This document shows positions 1-12,919 of a DNA stretch of 64,000 bases, piece by piece. The notes beneath the pieces were generated by a model, which searched no databases, was not told the DNA's origin, and saw only the letters and a program-made list of their open reading frames with translations. Made by a program: the position numbers and the translations under genes. This stretch comes from Hexactinellida sp. DTS-2022 (Eukaryota > Porifera > Hexactinellida): contig JAPNXP010000008.1 of the NCBI GenBank assembly GCA_028753945.1, forward strand, positions 1,116,001 through 1,180,000, read 5' to 3'. Position 1 is the first letter of the stretch. Every line of letters starts with the position of its first letter.

Positions 1-338
1 TAGAATTTAGAATTCGACAAGCCCCGTAGGGGCGATGTCGAATTGGAATTCTACGAAGTGGCGTAGCCAGACAATGACATTAAACTCCCGCCCTCTCCTA
101 CCCTTCAATTAAGAGGTAATTGGGCGCGATAAGCTGGAGTACCTACTAGTGAAGCCTATGTATAGGCCAGTTGTTTATAATCGATGTGGGTGTTCCACAC
201 ACATCCTGATTAAAAGTAATAAGAGTAAAACTTGCGGTCAAGGAACACTATCCAAATATATGTCATTGTCTGGCTACGCCACTTCGTAGAATTCCAATTC
301 GACATCGCCCTTACGGGGCCTGTCGAATTCTAAATTTA
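1..338. mobile_element. Foldback MITE, ~78-bp inverted arms
   Basis: Bases 1-79 reappear almost perfectly as the reverse complement in 261-338 (shared core GGAATTCTACGAAGTGGCG). The ~180 bp between the arms has no coding frame. The left end may begin before the window. It is a non-autonomous terminal-inverted-repeat element of unassigned superfamily, since target duplications cannot be checked. Confidence 0.8.
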
Positions 339-1944
339 ACAAGTTAAATCAATAGAATTATTACAAGTTGAAACAATAGAATTAGATTTAACACTTTACT
401 GAAATTGAAGTGTGAGTAAACAAAGAAATTTCAACCCCCATTTGTGGCAGAAATTAAACCCCTTATTGAAAAATTTCTTCTCCCATCAGACGCAGAATTT
501 TATGGCGAATACAAATGTGAAATAAAATTTGGGGATTAGTAAAACAATTTTAGAGTTATGGACCAGACAAAATTTGAAAGGTGTTAAAGATGTGTCAAAA
601 ATTTCTTAATCAAAAATCGTGACCCCAGGTGCAAATTAGACGTCGACTCCGAACCTACATGCCAAGTTTCAGCCCATCAACTATAAAGCTCTGGCCAGGG
701 CACCGTCTACGGAGAAAAAATAAAAAAAATAAAAATAAAGGCAGTGATTCCAATACTGGGCCACTATACTATAGTATAGTCGGCACAGTAAAAATAATAA
801 AAAAAATTGCACCCTGTGCCGACGCATGTTCCTTTGGTGGCACTATATTTTGTTGGTTGTTTATTGATAGTGCCTCCAAAGGAACATGCTGTCGGCGCAG
901 GCTGCAATTTTGGATTTTTTTTGCCAAGTCATCAACGCCCAAGGTGTGAAGAAGCATTTGTTAATTGGTCCGAGTCACAAGGAACGGTAGATAAATTTGA
1001 AGTTTGTTTCTATCTTAAACCATCTTGAGTTTGATGCCATTCATTCATTATGTATTGATAATAAATTATATTATTAGTTATTTATCTTAGCATTGTTATC
1101 CACGGTTGAGTTGAATTAAGTCAACAAATTCCTTATATTATATTATTTTATTTAATCCATTGTATGGTAAATTAAATAGAAGCCAGCTGCAATTTATAAG
1201 TTAAATCAATTTAATTATCGCAAGTTGAATCAATAGAGTAAGATTTAACAAGTTAAATCAATATAATTATTACAAGTTGAAACAATGGAATTAGATTTAA
1301 CAGTTATACTGAAACTGAAGTGTGAGTAAACAAAGAAATTTCAACCCCCATTTATGGCAGAAATAAAACTCTTTATTGAAAGTTTTCTTCTCCCATCAGA
1401 CGCGGAATTTTATGGTGAATCCAAATGTGAAATAAAATTTGGGGGTTTAGTGAAACATATTTTGTGTTATGGACCAGACAAATTTTGAAAGGTGTTAAAG
1501 ATGTGTCAAAAATTTCTTAATCAAAAATCGTTACCCCAGGTGCAAATTAGACGGTCCCATCGCACCTACATGCAAAGTTTAAGCCCATCAACTATAAAGC
1601 TCTGGCCAGGGCACCGTCTACGGAGAAAAAATAATAAAAATAAAGGCAGTGATTCCAATACTGGGCCACTATACTATAGTATAGTCGGCACAGTAATAAT
1701 AAAGGCAGTGATTCCAATACTGGGCCACTATACTATAGTATAGTCGGCACAGTAAAAATTGTGGCTTTAATATAACATTTTTTGAGTTAAGAACCAGACA
1801 AATTTTGAAAGGTGTTAAAAATGTGTAAAAATTTGTAAATAAAAAATCGTAACCCCAGGTGCACATCTGTAACCTACGAGACACATATCCTGAAATTTTG
1901 GGTTCTTAGTTAATTAAACTCGGTTCAGTGGACGAGCTACGGAA

Positions 1945-1999
<55 letters not shown>

Positions 2000-2060
2000 C
2001 AAGGCACTAAGACAAATACTGGGCCACTATACTATAGTATAGTCGGCACAGTAAAAATAT
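339..2060 (+). repeat. Composite repeat, copy 1 (A-H-B-A order)
   Basis: Block A (about 339-790) contains TTGAAACAATAGAATTAG and ends in a tail with the palindrome CTATACTATAGTATAG. It is followed by hairpin H (about 799-927), block B (928-1244) and a second block A (1245-1700). The tail motif is repeated at about 741-790, 1645-1695, 1705-1757 and 2004-2056. An AAT microsatellite lies at 1945-1997. The same blocks occur at 12835-15625 (reverse) and 57826-59216. Short reading frames here are not credible genes. The family is unknown; it looks like a non-autonomous element that has been tandemly joined. Confidence 0.7.
799..927. repeat. Hairpin element H, copy 1
   Basis: Inverted arms of about 45 bp (ending GCAATTTTGGATTTTTTT) enclose a short loop with TTTATTGATAGTGCC. 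Related hairpins lie at 15125-15265 and 57832-57965. It forms part of the composite repeat and could fold as DNA or RNA; no function is evident. Confidence 0.65.
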
Positions 2061-2689
2061 TAAATATACTATCAAGCGAAAAACTCTAGTTTATTAACAA
2101 ATACAGTCAGGTCTGCTTATGTGAACTAGTTTTCGTCTGCTTAATATGAAAAACTTTGTATTAAGAACAAGCCATATTGTACCAATTTAACAACTTACAT
2201 AGTGTTCTTTGTAATTAAGTTGAGTTCGCGTATTATGAAGTCTGTCTATTAATAACACAATTTTTGGTCCCTTTAATGTTTATACAAAATAACCTGACTG
2301 TACACATATATAAAAAATAATGCAGATTACCGTGTACATTCTCCTTTAACCCAAAAAGAACAAATATGAGGTCTGTTTCGTTTATAATAAGGAGAAGATC
2401 GAGAAAGTTTATGCAAAACCTCATGCTTAGTTGCAATTTTAACGGGGTTGCATTGTGTACTGAAAATAGAATTTGCAACTCCGTGATTAGAGATATCACT
2501 ATCTTTCTCAACATTTTGAATGAAGTATTCCCTGTTTATTTCTGAACGTGGGACATAGTTTTTCGGCTTAGTTGCATGATCAATTACCTATAAATAAAAT
2601 TGGGAAAATTAGGAAAAATTATAGTGAAGAAAAGTAAATCAAATGAAAATAAATACTATATAAACAAATCGGATTGCATTTTTAGAAGA
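2061..2689. other. AT-rich intergenic DNA
   Basis: No gene seen. Around 2100-2230 there are degraded phrases resembling pogo-like MITE ends (CAGGTCTGCTTAT), too decayed to delimit. Confidence 0.4.
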
Positions 2690-2855
2690 CAGTCAACTCC
2701 GCATAATTGAGCCACTGGTTAATGAGGTTAAAATTTCACAGGATTTATAAGACGATGATAGTTTGCCTTAAAAGATTTTCGGTTGATAGAATTCTCAGAA
2801 TAATCGGGCCAAAGTAACCTGATCCCGAGATGGCTCTATTAAGCGGAGTCGACTG
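2690..2855. mobile_element. pogo/Tigger-like MITE
   Basis: Terminal inverted repeats CAGTCAACTCCGCATAATTG and, at the right end, TTAAGCGGAGTCGACTG enclose 166 bp. The same ends recur at 29967-30154, 30184-30350, 15943-16487 and 24315. Where flanks are intact in the family, insertion is at TA, which fits Tc1/mariner-pogo elements. Confidence 0.75.
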
Positions 2856-2897
2856 TATATAAGCCGAGATATCTAAAATTAACAGAACAAGTATATT

Positions 2898-3214
2898 CAT
2901 AGGCGTCAAGTTTTGGAACTTATAATCAAAGATGGGGGGGGGGAGGGGTACTTGGGGATTCTGCTGGGGGCCACTGGGAGGTTTGCTAAATATTTCCAGA
3001 TTTGTTTCTTCAGAAACAAAATCTGGATATATTGAGTAAACAAAAGTGATTCTCACCATCTATCATCGCTTGGTCAATCAAAAGGACCACTTTCATACAA
3101 AAAATTAAAACCACAGAAAGGTCCGGGAGGGCGCTCCCAGTGACCCTCAGCCCCCCCAATCAGCAATATGGGGGGGGGGGGGGGGCGCCCAAAACCCCAA
3201 AGTTGGCGCCTATG
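2898..3214. mobile_element. hAT-type MITE with CATAGGCG ends
   Basis: The element starts CATAGGCGTCAAG and ends CGCCTATG, flanked on both sides by the identical octamer AGTATATT (2890-2897 and 3215-3222). Inside are long G runs. An 8-bp target duplication is the hAT hallmark. Relatives with the same ends are at 24840-25006 and 44586-45208. Confidence 0.88.
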
Positions 3215-3222
3215 AGTATATT

Positions 3223-6172
3223 ACTGATGGTGACATTCTGGCCACGTCATATTATTATTATACATAATAACAATTGATGATGGCGTATTTCTTCAATATT
3301 TCAAAAGTTAAGATTTTAAGCCTATTCATTCACGTTAGAAACGATAAAGTATATAACAACCCTTAATCGGTTGTTGTAAGGGTGTGTCTTATCGCAAAGC
3401 AGCATAACAAGCAGAGCTCGGAAGTTATTAATAATTAAAGTAATGAAAAATGAATTAAAATAATTAATTATAGCGGTCATGAACAGTGACATTATGGAGC
3501 TTAATGATAAGGGAATTGTGTAATTTTGCCTGAAATTTTGAAAAAGAATTTGATGTACTTTATAGCTCCAAAGTGGCCACAATTGACCTTTCCTAATCAA
3601 GATTATTTTGTCGCTGTGGTCACTTGGATTTTTTGTATTGTTTCGTATTGTCATTGAAAAGGCAAATAATAAGATTGACAATTGACAAGGCAAAGAATGA
3701 GATCTATAAGGAGTATATATGTAAGCTATTTTAAGACTACTAGTACTCTAATATAAGGCTTTTAAGCATTGATTTTTTTGAAATTCTAGATTTAAGCTCC
3801 CATAGAGAATAATACAGTACTAAAAGCTTAGTTCTGAAAAATTGAAAAAGAGTAGAGATCTAAAAATCGTTCTAATCCATTCTCCCATGTCCCGATGAGT
3901 TACTCAAGGGAGGTGTTAATATCAAAAAGTCAGATTTTTCATCGGAATTGGTCAATTTTCGAAAAAGCGGAACGATTTTAACACATTTGAGCCACTTTTT
4001 TGCTCCCAAAGCACAGTGGACGAGAATGACAATTTAGGGGAAATAGGCATTTTAGTAGCAGATATCCAATCATGAAGTATTATTGACATATAGGTTATTG
4101 ATAGCTGGGATCTCATTGGTATCATTGAAAATGATATATTTAGTCTCCTAGTAAAGTTCTGAATTATTTAATGTGATTTGATTAACAATTATGTTTTTGG
4201 TTTGTTAACATCCTTTATTATTCACCCATTATTATTGATAAAGTATTTTACCTTGGGGAAAAATAAGTAAATCTAGTCTTACTTACCCCAGGAAATTAAT
4301 ACTGCAGCATATGTAAGCAGGTCAGATGTATAATAGGTGAGATTCTCGCAAATATAAGTACTCTTAACAATCTTAGATCTCTTTTATAACGTATTTCTGT
4401 TTTTGATAATAGCTAGCTCACTAAATATCGTCCCAAGAATATAAAACCCACTTATTGGAATTTCGAGAGCCTTTTTGAGTTCATAGGTTGATACATGGTT
4501 GATGGTTTTGCAATTAATAGATGGTATACTATTTGTTGTTTATTTTTAGATTCTAGGAAGTAAGTAGGGTAAACATATATGCATTACTATATGCATTACT
4601 ATATTCCCAGGCAATATGTCAAAGTCTGCGGCCAGTTCTTTAACCAAATACATGGTCGCCGTCGCGCCTTTTCGCGGGGCTGTAATTTATTTTATTATAT
4701 AGCCTGTATATAAATGTATAATATAAAAGTTTCAAATTATGTGGCCACTACTGGCCACAACAAGTTTCAACACTTTATTGTGAGGGGATATGATGTCCGA
4801 AATGGTAGTCAGCTCATGAAATACAAAATGTTACGCTAACAAATATTTTAGCAAGTAGTCTAGCTAATTGGTGTCATTCAAGATGTAATACACATCTCAT
4901 TTATTACTGAAAATTACGAGTCTATGCGCCTAATACAAAAAGAGATTTATAAGAAATATTAGGTAGGCGATTTTAACCACAGATATTGACCATGAATTAA
5001 CATTTTAAGCCTAGTGGGTGTGGTTATAACACGAATATATTGCAAATTGATATGCTTTCTATGTTTTCGATAGTGCTTATTATTATTAACTTATTATTGA
5101 ATAGATTTGTACAACTTGAAAATCAAGCCTATTTCCCGTGTCTAGCCACTGTGCAAAGGGCTCCAGTTTGTAATTAAGGACAAATTGGACAATCGGAACT
5201 GTAAAAGGTCTTAGTTTACTTATTATAGTTCAGAAAATTCCCCAAAACTAAGCTTTAAAAATTGTGGAAATCTATAATTAGTTACGGTGGTTTTAAGGTG
5301 GCAGAGACAATTTATTACATGACTACAAATAAGAATATTGATTCGGGGAGGAATTAAAGTCGTCCATCTTGCTGGAATTCATTCACTGTCTGAAAGTTAG
5401 AACTAAGCTCTAGCTCACTTTTGAATTTGGAATTTCCATCTTTTGATGGTCACATGACACCTACATATATGGCATTCGAATTATAGCATGGTAACCATGC
5501 AGTTTTGAGTGATATTTGCCATTTTAATGATTTAGAGATGATATATCAATGTGAATAGACATTTAAAGCTAAGGTCTAGAGTCTCCCGATACAAATTTGC
5601 AAGTGTCATCAAAATTGGTTACATTTTGATGCCCATATATAGCAATGTCGAAAAGGGTGAGTCCTAGGCTCATAAAATGTACTATTTACATATGGGAAAC
5701 CATGTGTGCTGATCATTTTTCACTAGTCAAACTTAAATTTATCTCTTTTTCTCTCTGAGTTACAAATTGGTTAAGAATTTGTACCCCAAAGATCGCCGAA
5801 GGGCTATAACTTTTGTAATATCCACTTTCTAAAAAATGTTTTGTTCAGCAATTTCCTGACTATCAAATGTCTGAGTATTTAACAATGTAATCACAATAAC
5901 TAGTTAGTTTACCGTGTTCAAGACCTTTTAGTGTGATAAAACCGAGTTGTAAAATAAAAGCCCGCTCCACTAAAAGTTCCTAACTTTGGAAATGATCGTC
6001 GTATCGAAGAAAACCAAAGTCACATCGATAGATAACATCCTTCCGCAGTGTGTGTAAAATATTGAAAAATTTGAACATTTCAAATTTCACTCATTTTACA
6101 TGCGGATGTCGGCGGTAACAGCGTTAAGGATTACGACGAGTAATCCTTACACAATGTGATATACTACAATAT
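3223..6172. other. AT-rich DNA without recognisable genes
   Basis: Short open frames (for example 3322-3693 on the minus strand) are low-complexity and match nothing I recognise. I see no clear transposon ends in this stretch. Confidence 0.45.
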
Positions 6173-6258
6173 GAGCCCTTCGGTCTCGGTCGCTTTGCGA
6201 CAGATCGGTGCACACACATCAAGTTAACGGCCGCTAAGCGGCCTTACTCCTCACTAAA
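6173..6258 (-). mobile_element. Helitron-like 3' end fragment
   Basis: Reverse complement of the terminal region seen at 36850-36992: GAGCCCTTCGGTCTCGGTCG with a GCGGCCGTTAA box. Only the hairpin-bearing 3' end is recognisable; a partner 5' end was not found. Confidence 0.6.
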
Positions 6259-7637
6259 CATTTGATTACATAGTTAGTAATATTTGTCATAGTTAAATAC
6301 TTATAATGCCAGTTGAAAGCTAACTTCTGGATGATTTTGAATTTTCTTTAAAATTTGTTTACCTATTTGTGTAAACAACAACAACAAATATTCATATTAT
6401 AAATAGTATATAAACGCGAAATTCGAAATCATCATACTTGTTTACATATTATAACATTTGTTTACCCAGCATTCTATACACAAGGCAATGGCACTCACCC
6501 AAATTTCTGGACCAGGGATTGGGAAACGCATTTGGACTGCAACAATTACATTACCCAAAGTCAGGTTATGTTTCGAAATGGGGTTTAGTAGGGGTTTAAC
6601 AACCCATCCCCCTATTTTCGCAGGGTGGGTTTTACATAAGCTCACTCAGGTAGGATCTATGGCGGCGCCATGGGTAGCCAAGGATTGTCTGCTGACCACA
6701 CTATTGTAATGCTTGACCACCCTGCTGACCACCTTGTTAGATGTACAGCTTCATCAATATGTTTTTCTATTGTGTACATTTGGTGTTTGACTCAAGAATA
6801 CAGCTGCTGACCCATAGGTGACCACCTAGTGGTGGAGCACAAGCGCGGCTACTGGTATGATCTCCCTTTGTCCATAGAAAATATTTCCGCTGACGGTGGG
6901 GGGTGGTTTGCTCATTCATGAGAAATTCGGGCGCCCATTCATGGAAGGGGAAGCCTTATAGCATGACATCTCTCTAAACAAAACACCTATGTAGCGCTTA
7001 TATATAATAATTATTAGATCTCGATTGTTGTTTGAGTGTTTGTCCGGATTGTATTAAAGTGATGGGGGATTTCGCGAAATGTGTATAATCATTTGAATGT
7101 ATATTACAATAATCACAATTCTCAGAAAATTGGTTGAAGTTAGAGCATCGAAATGAATTATCATTGAATAGGAAGTTGAGGGCGGTCTATCAATTAGATC
7201 CATTGAGTAAGCTGTAACTATATTCCTTCTCGAGATATGACCTCAATCATTCAAATCACGTTTCCATAGCAACAGAGGAATGCGTCAACATTCCATGATT
7301 GATTCTGAGATATTTTATGTAAATGACTCCTATATGGGTTAGTCAAAGCAATTTGTTTGAAAAAGCGAAATTGAACATTTTACATGCGTTCAAAGGTTTA
7401 GCATATTCGGCCTATTAGACAAAACGGTGACGTAATTTCGACATAGTGCTACCTCAAAAATATGCGTCTTGTAGATGACTACCTTTATAAAAAACATTTA
7501 CATAAGTAGAAGTTCCCTGGAATACTTATTTCGAAGAATAATTGCATTGCATATATTTCATAGAATACATAATTATTGCAATAGTATCAAACAAAAACAT
7601 CATAATTAAACCTGTGGATAAAGTGTACCTAAGACTT
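6259..7637. other. Non-coding stretch
   Basis: No gene seen. Positions 6700-6840 repeat the phrase GCTGACCACC several times. Around 7014-7061 there is a weak match to Helitron 5' ends (TTGTTTGAGTGTTTGTCCGG). Confidence 0.35.
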
Positions 7638-7783
7638 CATTGCCGGCGCCACGTATTATGAGGTGTGGGTGTAGTGGGTGTCCACTGTATAGTCTAGTGG
7701 GTGTCGCTGTCCAAGCACCGCTTCATTTCATTGAGGCAGTGGGTGTCCGGACACCCAGGACACCCCCGGTGGCGCCGGCCCTG
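7638..7783. mobile_element. Short MITE with CCGGCGCCAC ends
   Basis: The left end TGCCGGCGCCACG and the right end GGTGGCGCCGGCCCTG are inverted copies. The interior carries GTGGGTGTCC repeats. The ends look hAT-like, but no matching flanking octamer is visible. Confidence 0.5.
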
Positions 7784-8329
7784 GAAGTTGACAATCCCGT
7801 AAAATTGCACCAAATGACAGATACAAGAAGCAGCATCTGTATAACAAGCTTCAGGAAGCTAGTGGATTCGAACAAGGGGTCACTCGACAAGGAAAAGACA
7901 AATTTGTCTCAAGTGACCACATGAACGGCGCCAAATTTAATGTTGACAACAAATATCGACATAAAAATTGGATTGGACTTGATTAGAGGAAGCTAGATAG
8001 CTAAAACACCTTCTAAATGTGTCCCTTACGTGATCAATTTTGGTAGACACATTGAATTTTGTAGTTGGTACTATATCCAAAATACGCTTTGCATTACAGA
8101 ACATACCAACAATGTTTTATAATTATTTATAAAAGTGCATGATTAAGTCATTTTTGGTTGTGAGCGGCTGGACTATTAGTGGATATAACTTATAACTGAC
8201 ATCCAGAATATCATTAAGAACGGGGCCAATTAAATAATAAATTTAGTATTGGGATTAGGGTGATTAGAATGTTGGAGCTTAAACTTGAGTACTAAATAAT
8301 CAAATTAAATCAACTGTCTCAAACTAACG
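7784..8329. other. Non-coding stretch
   Basis: No gene or repeat boundary recognised. Confidence 0.35.
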
Positions 8330-8408
8330 AGCCCTTCAGGCTCGGTTGCTTTGCAACGGATCGGTGCAATGTACCTAAAGTTAACGGCCGATATGCGGCA
8401 TAACTCCT
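8330..8408 (-). mobile_element. Helitron-like 3' end fragment
   Basis: Second minus-strand copy of the same terminal region as at 6173-6258 (GAGCCCTTCAGGCTCGGTTG, then a TTAACGGCCG box). Confidence 0.55.
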
Positions 8409-9848
8409 TACCCTTTCTACCATGGAGAATATTATATAATGATTTATGAAATTCTTAGCTTGAGAATGAGTACGCAACATTAAATATTTTATCGAATTTC
8501 ATAGTCAATTTGTGATGCAATATAATTCCAATGTTAGATGTTCGTTACTTTGAAACAAGCACTAAGTGATTTGATATCTACCTACGTATATTCAACCTAT
8601 TGCGAAATATGTCTAAAGTTTCCGAATATTAGATTTAAGCATCAACCTAAAGTAATAGGTACTTTCTACAAAAGACCAGCGTGATAACATGATACAGTAC
8701 TCATTCAAGCATTCTGGCATGCTGTAACTGAAGAAAATGCATGCCCTCCGGATAAAAAAACAGCACCTCCTGTTACACCCCCTCTTTTGACTAAGGCTCG
8801 CACCTACATTTAAATGCTTCCGCAGCCACTGAAACATACTGAGGTAATCTGTCGTTGTTATTAGAAAAGAAGAGCCTACTCGACCTCACAAGTTGAAATT
8901 TGATTTGACATTTCAATTGTACTGAAGTGTTAGTAAACAAAGAAAGTTAGCAACTCGATTATGGCATAAACTAAGCCGAATTTGAAATTTCGAGCACTGT
9001 AAAAAGGTGTAGAATTAAATTCTCTATGAATGCAAACAATTGAAATAATGGGCACACTTTATTATTCCTGTTGCATGTTGTGGTATTAAATAGGTCTAAA
9101 AAATGCATGTCCAAAAAAGAATAAAAATCGTGACCCCTAGAAGTTAGAACACATCTGTAACCCACGAGACAAATATCTGAAACTTTGGGCTCTTAGTTAT
9201 TTCAACCCTGTTCGGTACTAAGAAAAAAAGATTATAACTGAGGCTGGTATAGAGTTATCTAAATGTTACAACCTCGAGTATTATCCATAAACAGTAAATA
9301 AAAACGTGGCATTGGTTATAGTTCGTTCTAACTGATATTGGAAGTGAATTCTACTTTCTCATGTCCTTCCAATATGTATACTCGAAATATGATACAAACA
9401 CTGTAGCAAATGAAGAAAATACTGGCTGTCTACTACTTCTCTAATTCCCATTCCAACTTTTCAGTTTCTATATTCACTAATATGAAAAATTCGACCTACT
9501 CGATTATTAAATACAGCAATAATTGGCAATGTTTATTCCACTCGCCCTGAGCCTATTGAACCACATGGGAAAACTTTTTTCTAACAATATCTGCTGTATT
9601 CGGATAAATACAATACAGTATTAGATGCCGGTTATAAGAACATCGTCGGGAACTGAATATCTAGGCTGGAATCGGTAAACCGTTGCTAGTATCGGTTAAC
9701 GGTTAGAAATCTCATTAACCAGTTTCCCGTATGTTGAAAATCAGCAGTATTACTTGGAAATATTGTATAAATAATTAAAATTTTCTGAATTGTTTTAGAT
9801 AAAGACATCATAAATCCATTTCCCATCACGACATCACCACATACTCTA
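8409..9848. repeat. Non-coding DNA with a diverged block A copy
   Basis: Positions about 8895-9225 are a diverged copy of composite-repeat block A: TGAAGTGTTAGTAAACAAAG followed by CACATCTGTAACCCACGAGA, the latter matching 1860-1880. The rest (8409-8894, 9226-9848) shows no gene. Confidence 0.5.
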
Positions 9849-11027
9849 TCTATACTATTAAAACACAAACCTGTAAATATGTGTGTAAATGTTATGTCGA
9901 TTTTGTCAAATGTTGATTTTACAAAATCAACATTAGACAAAATCTACCAGGGAATGAATGGTTCACGAACGAACTTATTAAACTTGAACTGAACGAACTG
10001 AACGCAGGGCTTTTAAAGGATTCCAGGTGAACGAACTTAACGAACGCCAACGGTTTCCGAACGGCAATTGAACGAACTGAAAGAACTGAATTAAACGAAT
10101 TGAACGAATTGAACGAACTGAACTGAACGAACTAAACTGAATAAAGATAAAGTATAAATATAGATCCATTAAATATAATAGGTGACTGCAAAAGTGCTAA
10201 TTCCGGGCATCCCTAGTGGACTCATGTCTCTTAGCTTAGATTCTAGCTTCTTAACCTGAACTTAATAACAGCTTGGAGGATACGGAATAGTTCGACCCAC
10301 TCACTGTACACTGAACGAACTGAACTAAACGAATTGAACAAACTGAACTAAACGAATTGAACGAACTGAACGAACTTAATTGAACGGATTGAACGAACGC
10401 GCGTTAGCCCGTGAACTAACTGAACGAACGCTGGCGGAGCTGAAGTTAGGAGGTGAACTTGAACGAACTGAACGTGTGTCAATTTGAGATGAACTGAATT
10501 GCGTGTATTCAGTCCGTTCGTGAACCTTTCATTCCCTGAAATCTACATACATAAATATGTGTGTATATATTTGTTTGTATGTTCCGAGTTGATTGAAGAA
10601 CTGAACGGTTTCCAAATGCGATTTTTGGCATATGGGGGTAACCTTTGGCACACGCCAACAAGATGAGGTTTTCACTCAAAATTTATCACACCTCGACAAG
10701 TTATGACGCCATTGTCACAATTCGAGAACCCTGAAAATTCACTTAATATAACATAATTCGCGCCCTCTAAGATATAAAAATCTGAAAATTAAATAGAACA
10801 TGCACATTAATGATATGGATACGTTGGTCACACAAGGTTATCAACATGCTAACTCATTATCGCATGATGACTTAATATTAAAATTTCACATTGTTAAATT
10901 TGACTATTTAGGCCTATTTATGCTTTATAATCAATGTTAGAAGTATGTAAACTTCACACCAACCGCGAAGAGGTTGGTGTGTGGTTGTGTTTGGCCGCGA
11001 AGCGACCTAGCAAGCGAAGTGGGCTAG
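9849..11027 (+). mobile_element. Non-autonomous Helitron, interrupted
   Basis: Begins TCTATACTATTAAAACAC directly after an A and ends GGGCTAG directly before a T, the A^T insertion and CTAG terminus expected of Helitrons. A hairpin (CCAACCGCGAAGAGGTTGG) lies just before the end. The interior (CTCGACAAGTTATGACG) is shared with 40950-41130 and, inverted, with 44310-44520. The hAT MITE at 9948-10538 splits it; about 0.6 kb is Helitron. No Rep/helicase is encoded. Confidence 0.8.
9948..10538. mobile_element. hAT-type MITE filled with GAACGAACT repeats
   Basis: Terminal inverted repeats start CAGGGAATGAATGGTTCACG and differ at one base in the first twenty. The element is flanked by a perfect octamer AAATCTAC (9940-9947 and 10539-10546). 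The interior is degenerate tandem GAACGAACTGAACGAATTG units. Inserted into the Helitron at 9849-11027. Confidence 0.88.
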
Positions 11028-12834
11028 TATATTTTTATATTTAACTTATCCAAATTGTGAATGCATCAATTAATGAATAACTTTTGAGTATTACTTATTA
11101 AAGCTGAGTCTTATCTAATAGTATAATCTAAATTGTATAAAGGAATAGTTGTATTGAGTAGCATGGGCGGTTAACCGGTTACTATGTCGAGAAATCGAAT
11201 CGAAACCGTAGCATTAGAACGGTGAACCATATCCACCCAAGTCCCAAGTGCATATAATTTTCTTACAATTAGCATAAATTATATGGAACCGTTTTCCAGT
11301 TGAATGTTCTTATATCTGGCATGTTGATATAAACAGTGTTCATATATCCGGCATATAGTGTACAATATAAAGAAATATAAGGAGCTGGATGTATTTGCGT
11401 TACTTGGAAGTCAAGTTAGCAGACACTCACCAACAGAATATCTTCTGATCAGATTTTGGAAACCGATATAGAATTAGTGGATGTGTCATTGATGCTAGAC
11501 GTGGACTTGTTCGTGGACTCGTGGTGAATATTATTTCGATACGATGAACACGTGGAGAAAACACCAGCCAAGCAATATAGTTAGCATTAACTTAGCAAAT
11601 TTTGATTACCATTTCCAGCTTTTACTAAACTCATAAATGGTATTTTAACCATAATATTTTACGAATGACAGTTTAGTAATGTATTTGCAATAAAAAATCT
11701 TACCCTATGTATTAGCCCTATGTATTTTAGTATTTTGTTTGTAAATAACTGTGTAATACTAATTCTATTAGCAATTGGAATATATTCCATTACAATATCA
11801 CAATACAATTCTTGTAAATCCTTTATAAATTTTTTGGTTATTAATGTGGTTAACACGCAATTACAATGAGAATAGATTTTGAGGAAACAGGTGAGAAAGA
11901 ATAACAGTGGTAGTAAAAATCTATTGGTAGTAAGAATCTCATAGCAATGTATCATCCATGGTCCTTGTATTTTCAAAGTAGTAATAAGAATCACAAGGTA
12001 GTAAATTTCATGCAACAGAACGAACACGGAAAATGCGAAATTTAGGTTACTATGAACAAAATTTTTGGGCTCTTCAAAGAATCTTTAATTCAAATTACAC
12101 CGGTTGATACCAATTATATATCATGAACGTGCAGATAGACTAGTACAAAATAGCCGAAATAGAAGACACGAAAAGTTATTATTTGATTTATACAGTAAGT
12201 AAGTAAAGGTAATATTGTAAACATCATCAAAAATAGTAAATGGAGAAATTAAATAAATTTATTTAGAAATTAGAAGCATGTAGTATATTGTATACACAAG
12301 TACATAGAATTCGGTTAGCATGTACCCACTCGAGAGAGAAAATTTGTCGTATTATCCAAGTGTACAAACTATAGACTTACAAAATTATGAGATACATATA
12401 AATTTACTAAATTGGTAAAATGAGTACCTACTAAGCCGAAGTAAGTACTAACCCAGGTACGAACCTATCGAGTTCTACTGTAGTACATACGTATATGTAT
12501 ACAAACGCAACTAACTCTGTCAATTGATTCGTGATCAGTGAATTGATTGAAAGCAAGTGTCTTGTTGTCAGTAAATATGTTCAATATGTTAGAGAGATTA
12601 AGTCAACGCTCGGTTTCAAAGATTTAAAGATAGATGTGAAAATTAGAAACCGACATCATACGGTAAAGACCGAAATGGTGTCCCTAGGGATTCCTCTTTA
12701 GAAAGGAGACAACATGTATGTAAAGCCACAAGATCGAGTCATATGATTGGTAATTTGTGGTAAGGCAATACAAGCATGTATAAAACTGGTGTAAGTTGTT
12801 AATCAGGTTACCAATATTTTCAGGTAAAGTTTCG
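11028..12834. other. AT-rich DNA without recognisable genes
   Basis: No credible gene; the 122-codon minus-strand frame at 11659-12027 is AT-rich low complexity. Part of 11900-12010 (GTAGTAAGAATCTCAT) recurs inverted at about 40730-40790, so it is probably a dispersed repeat. Confidence 0.4.
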
Positions 12835-12919
12835 CATGCATCTAACCAAAAAATTCCACAAGAACGACAGATTATGTTATTATATTTACTTCTGCAGGAA
12901 TATTCTTGCACAATGGATA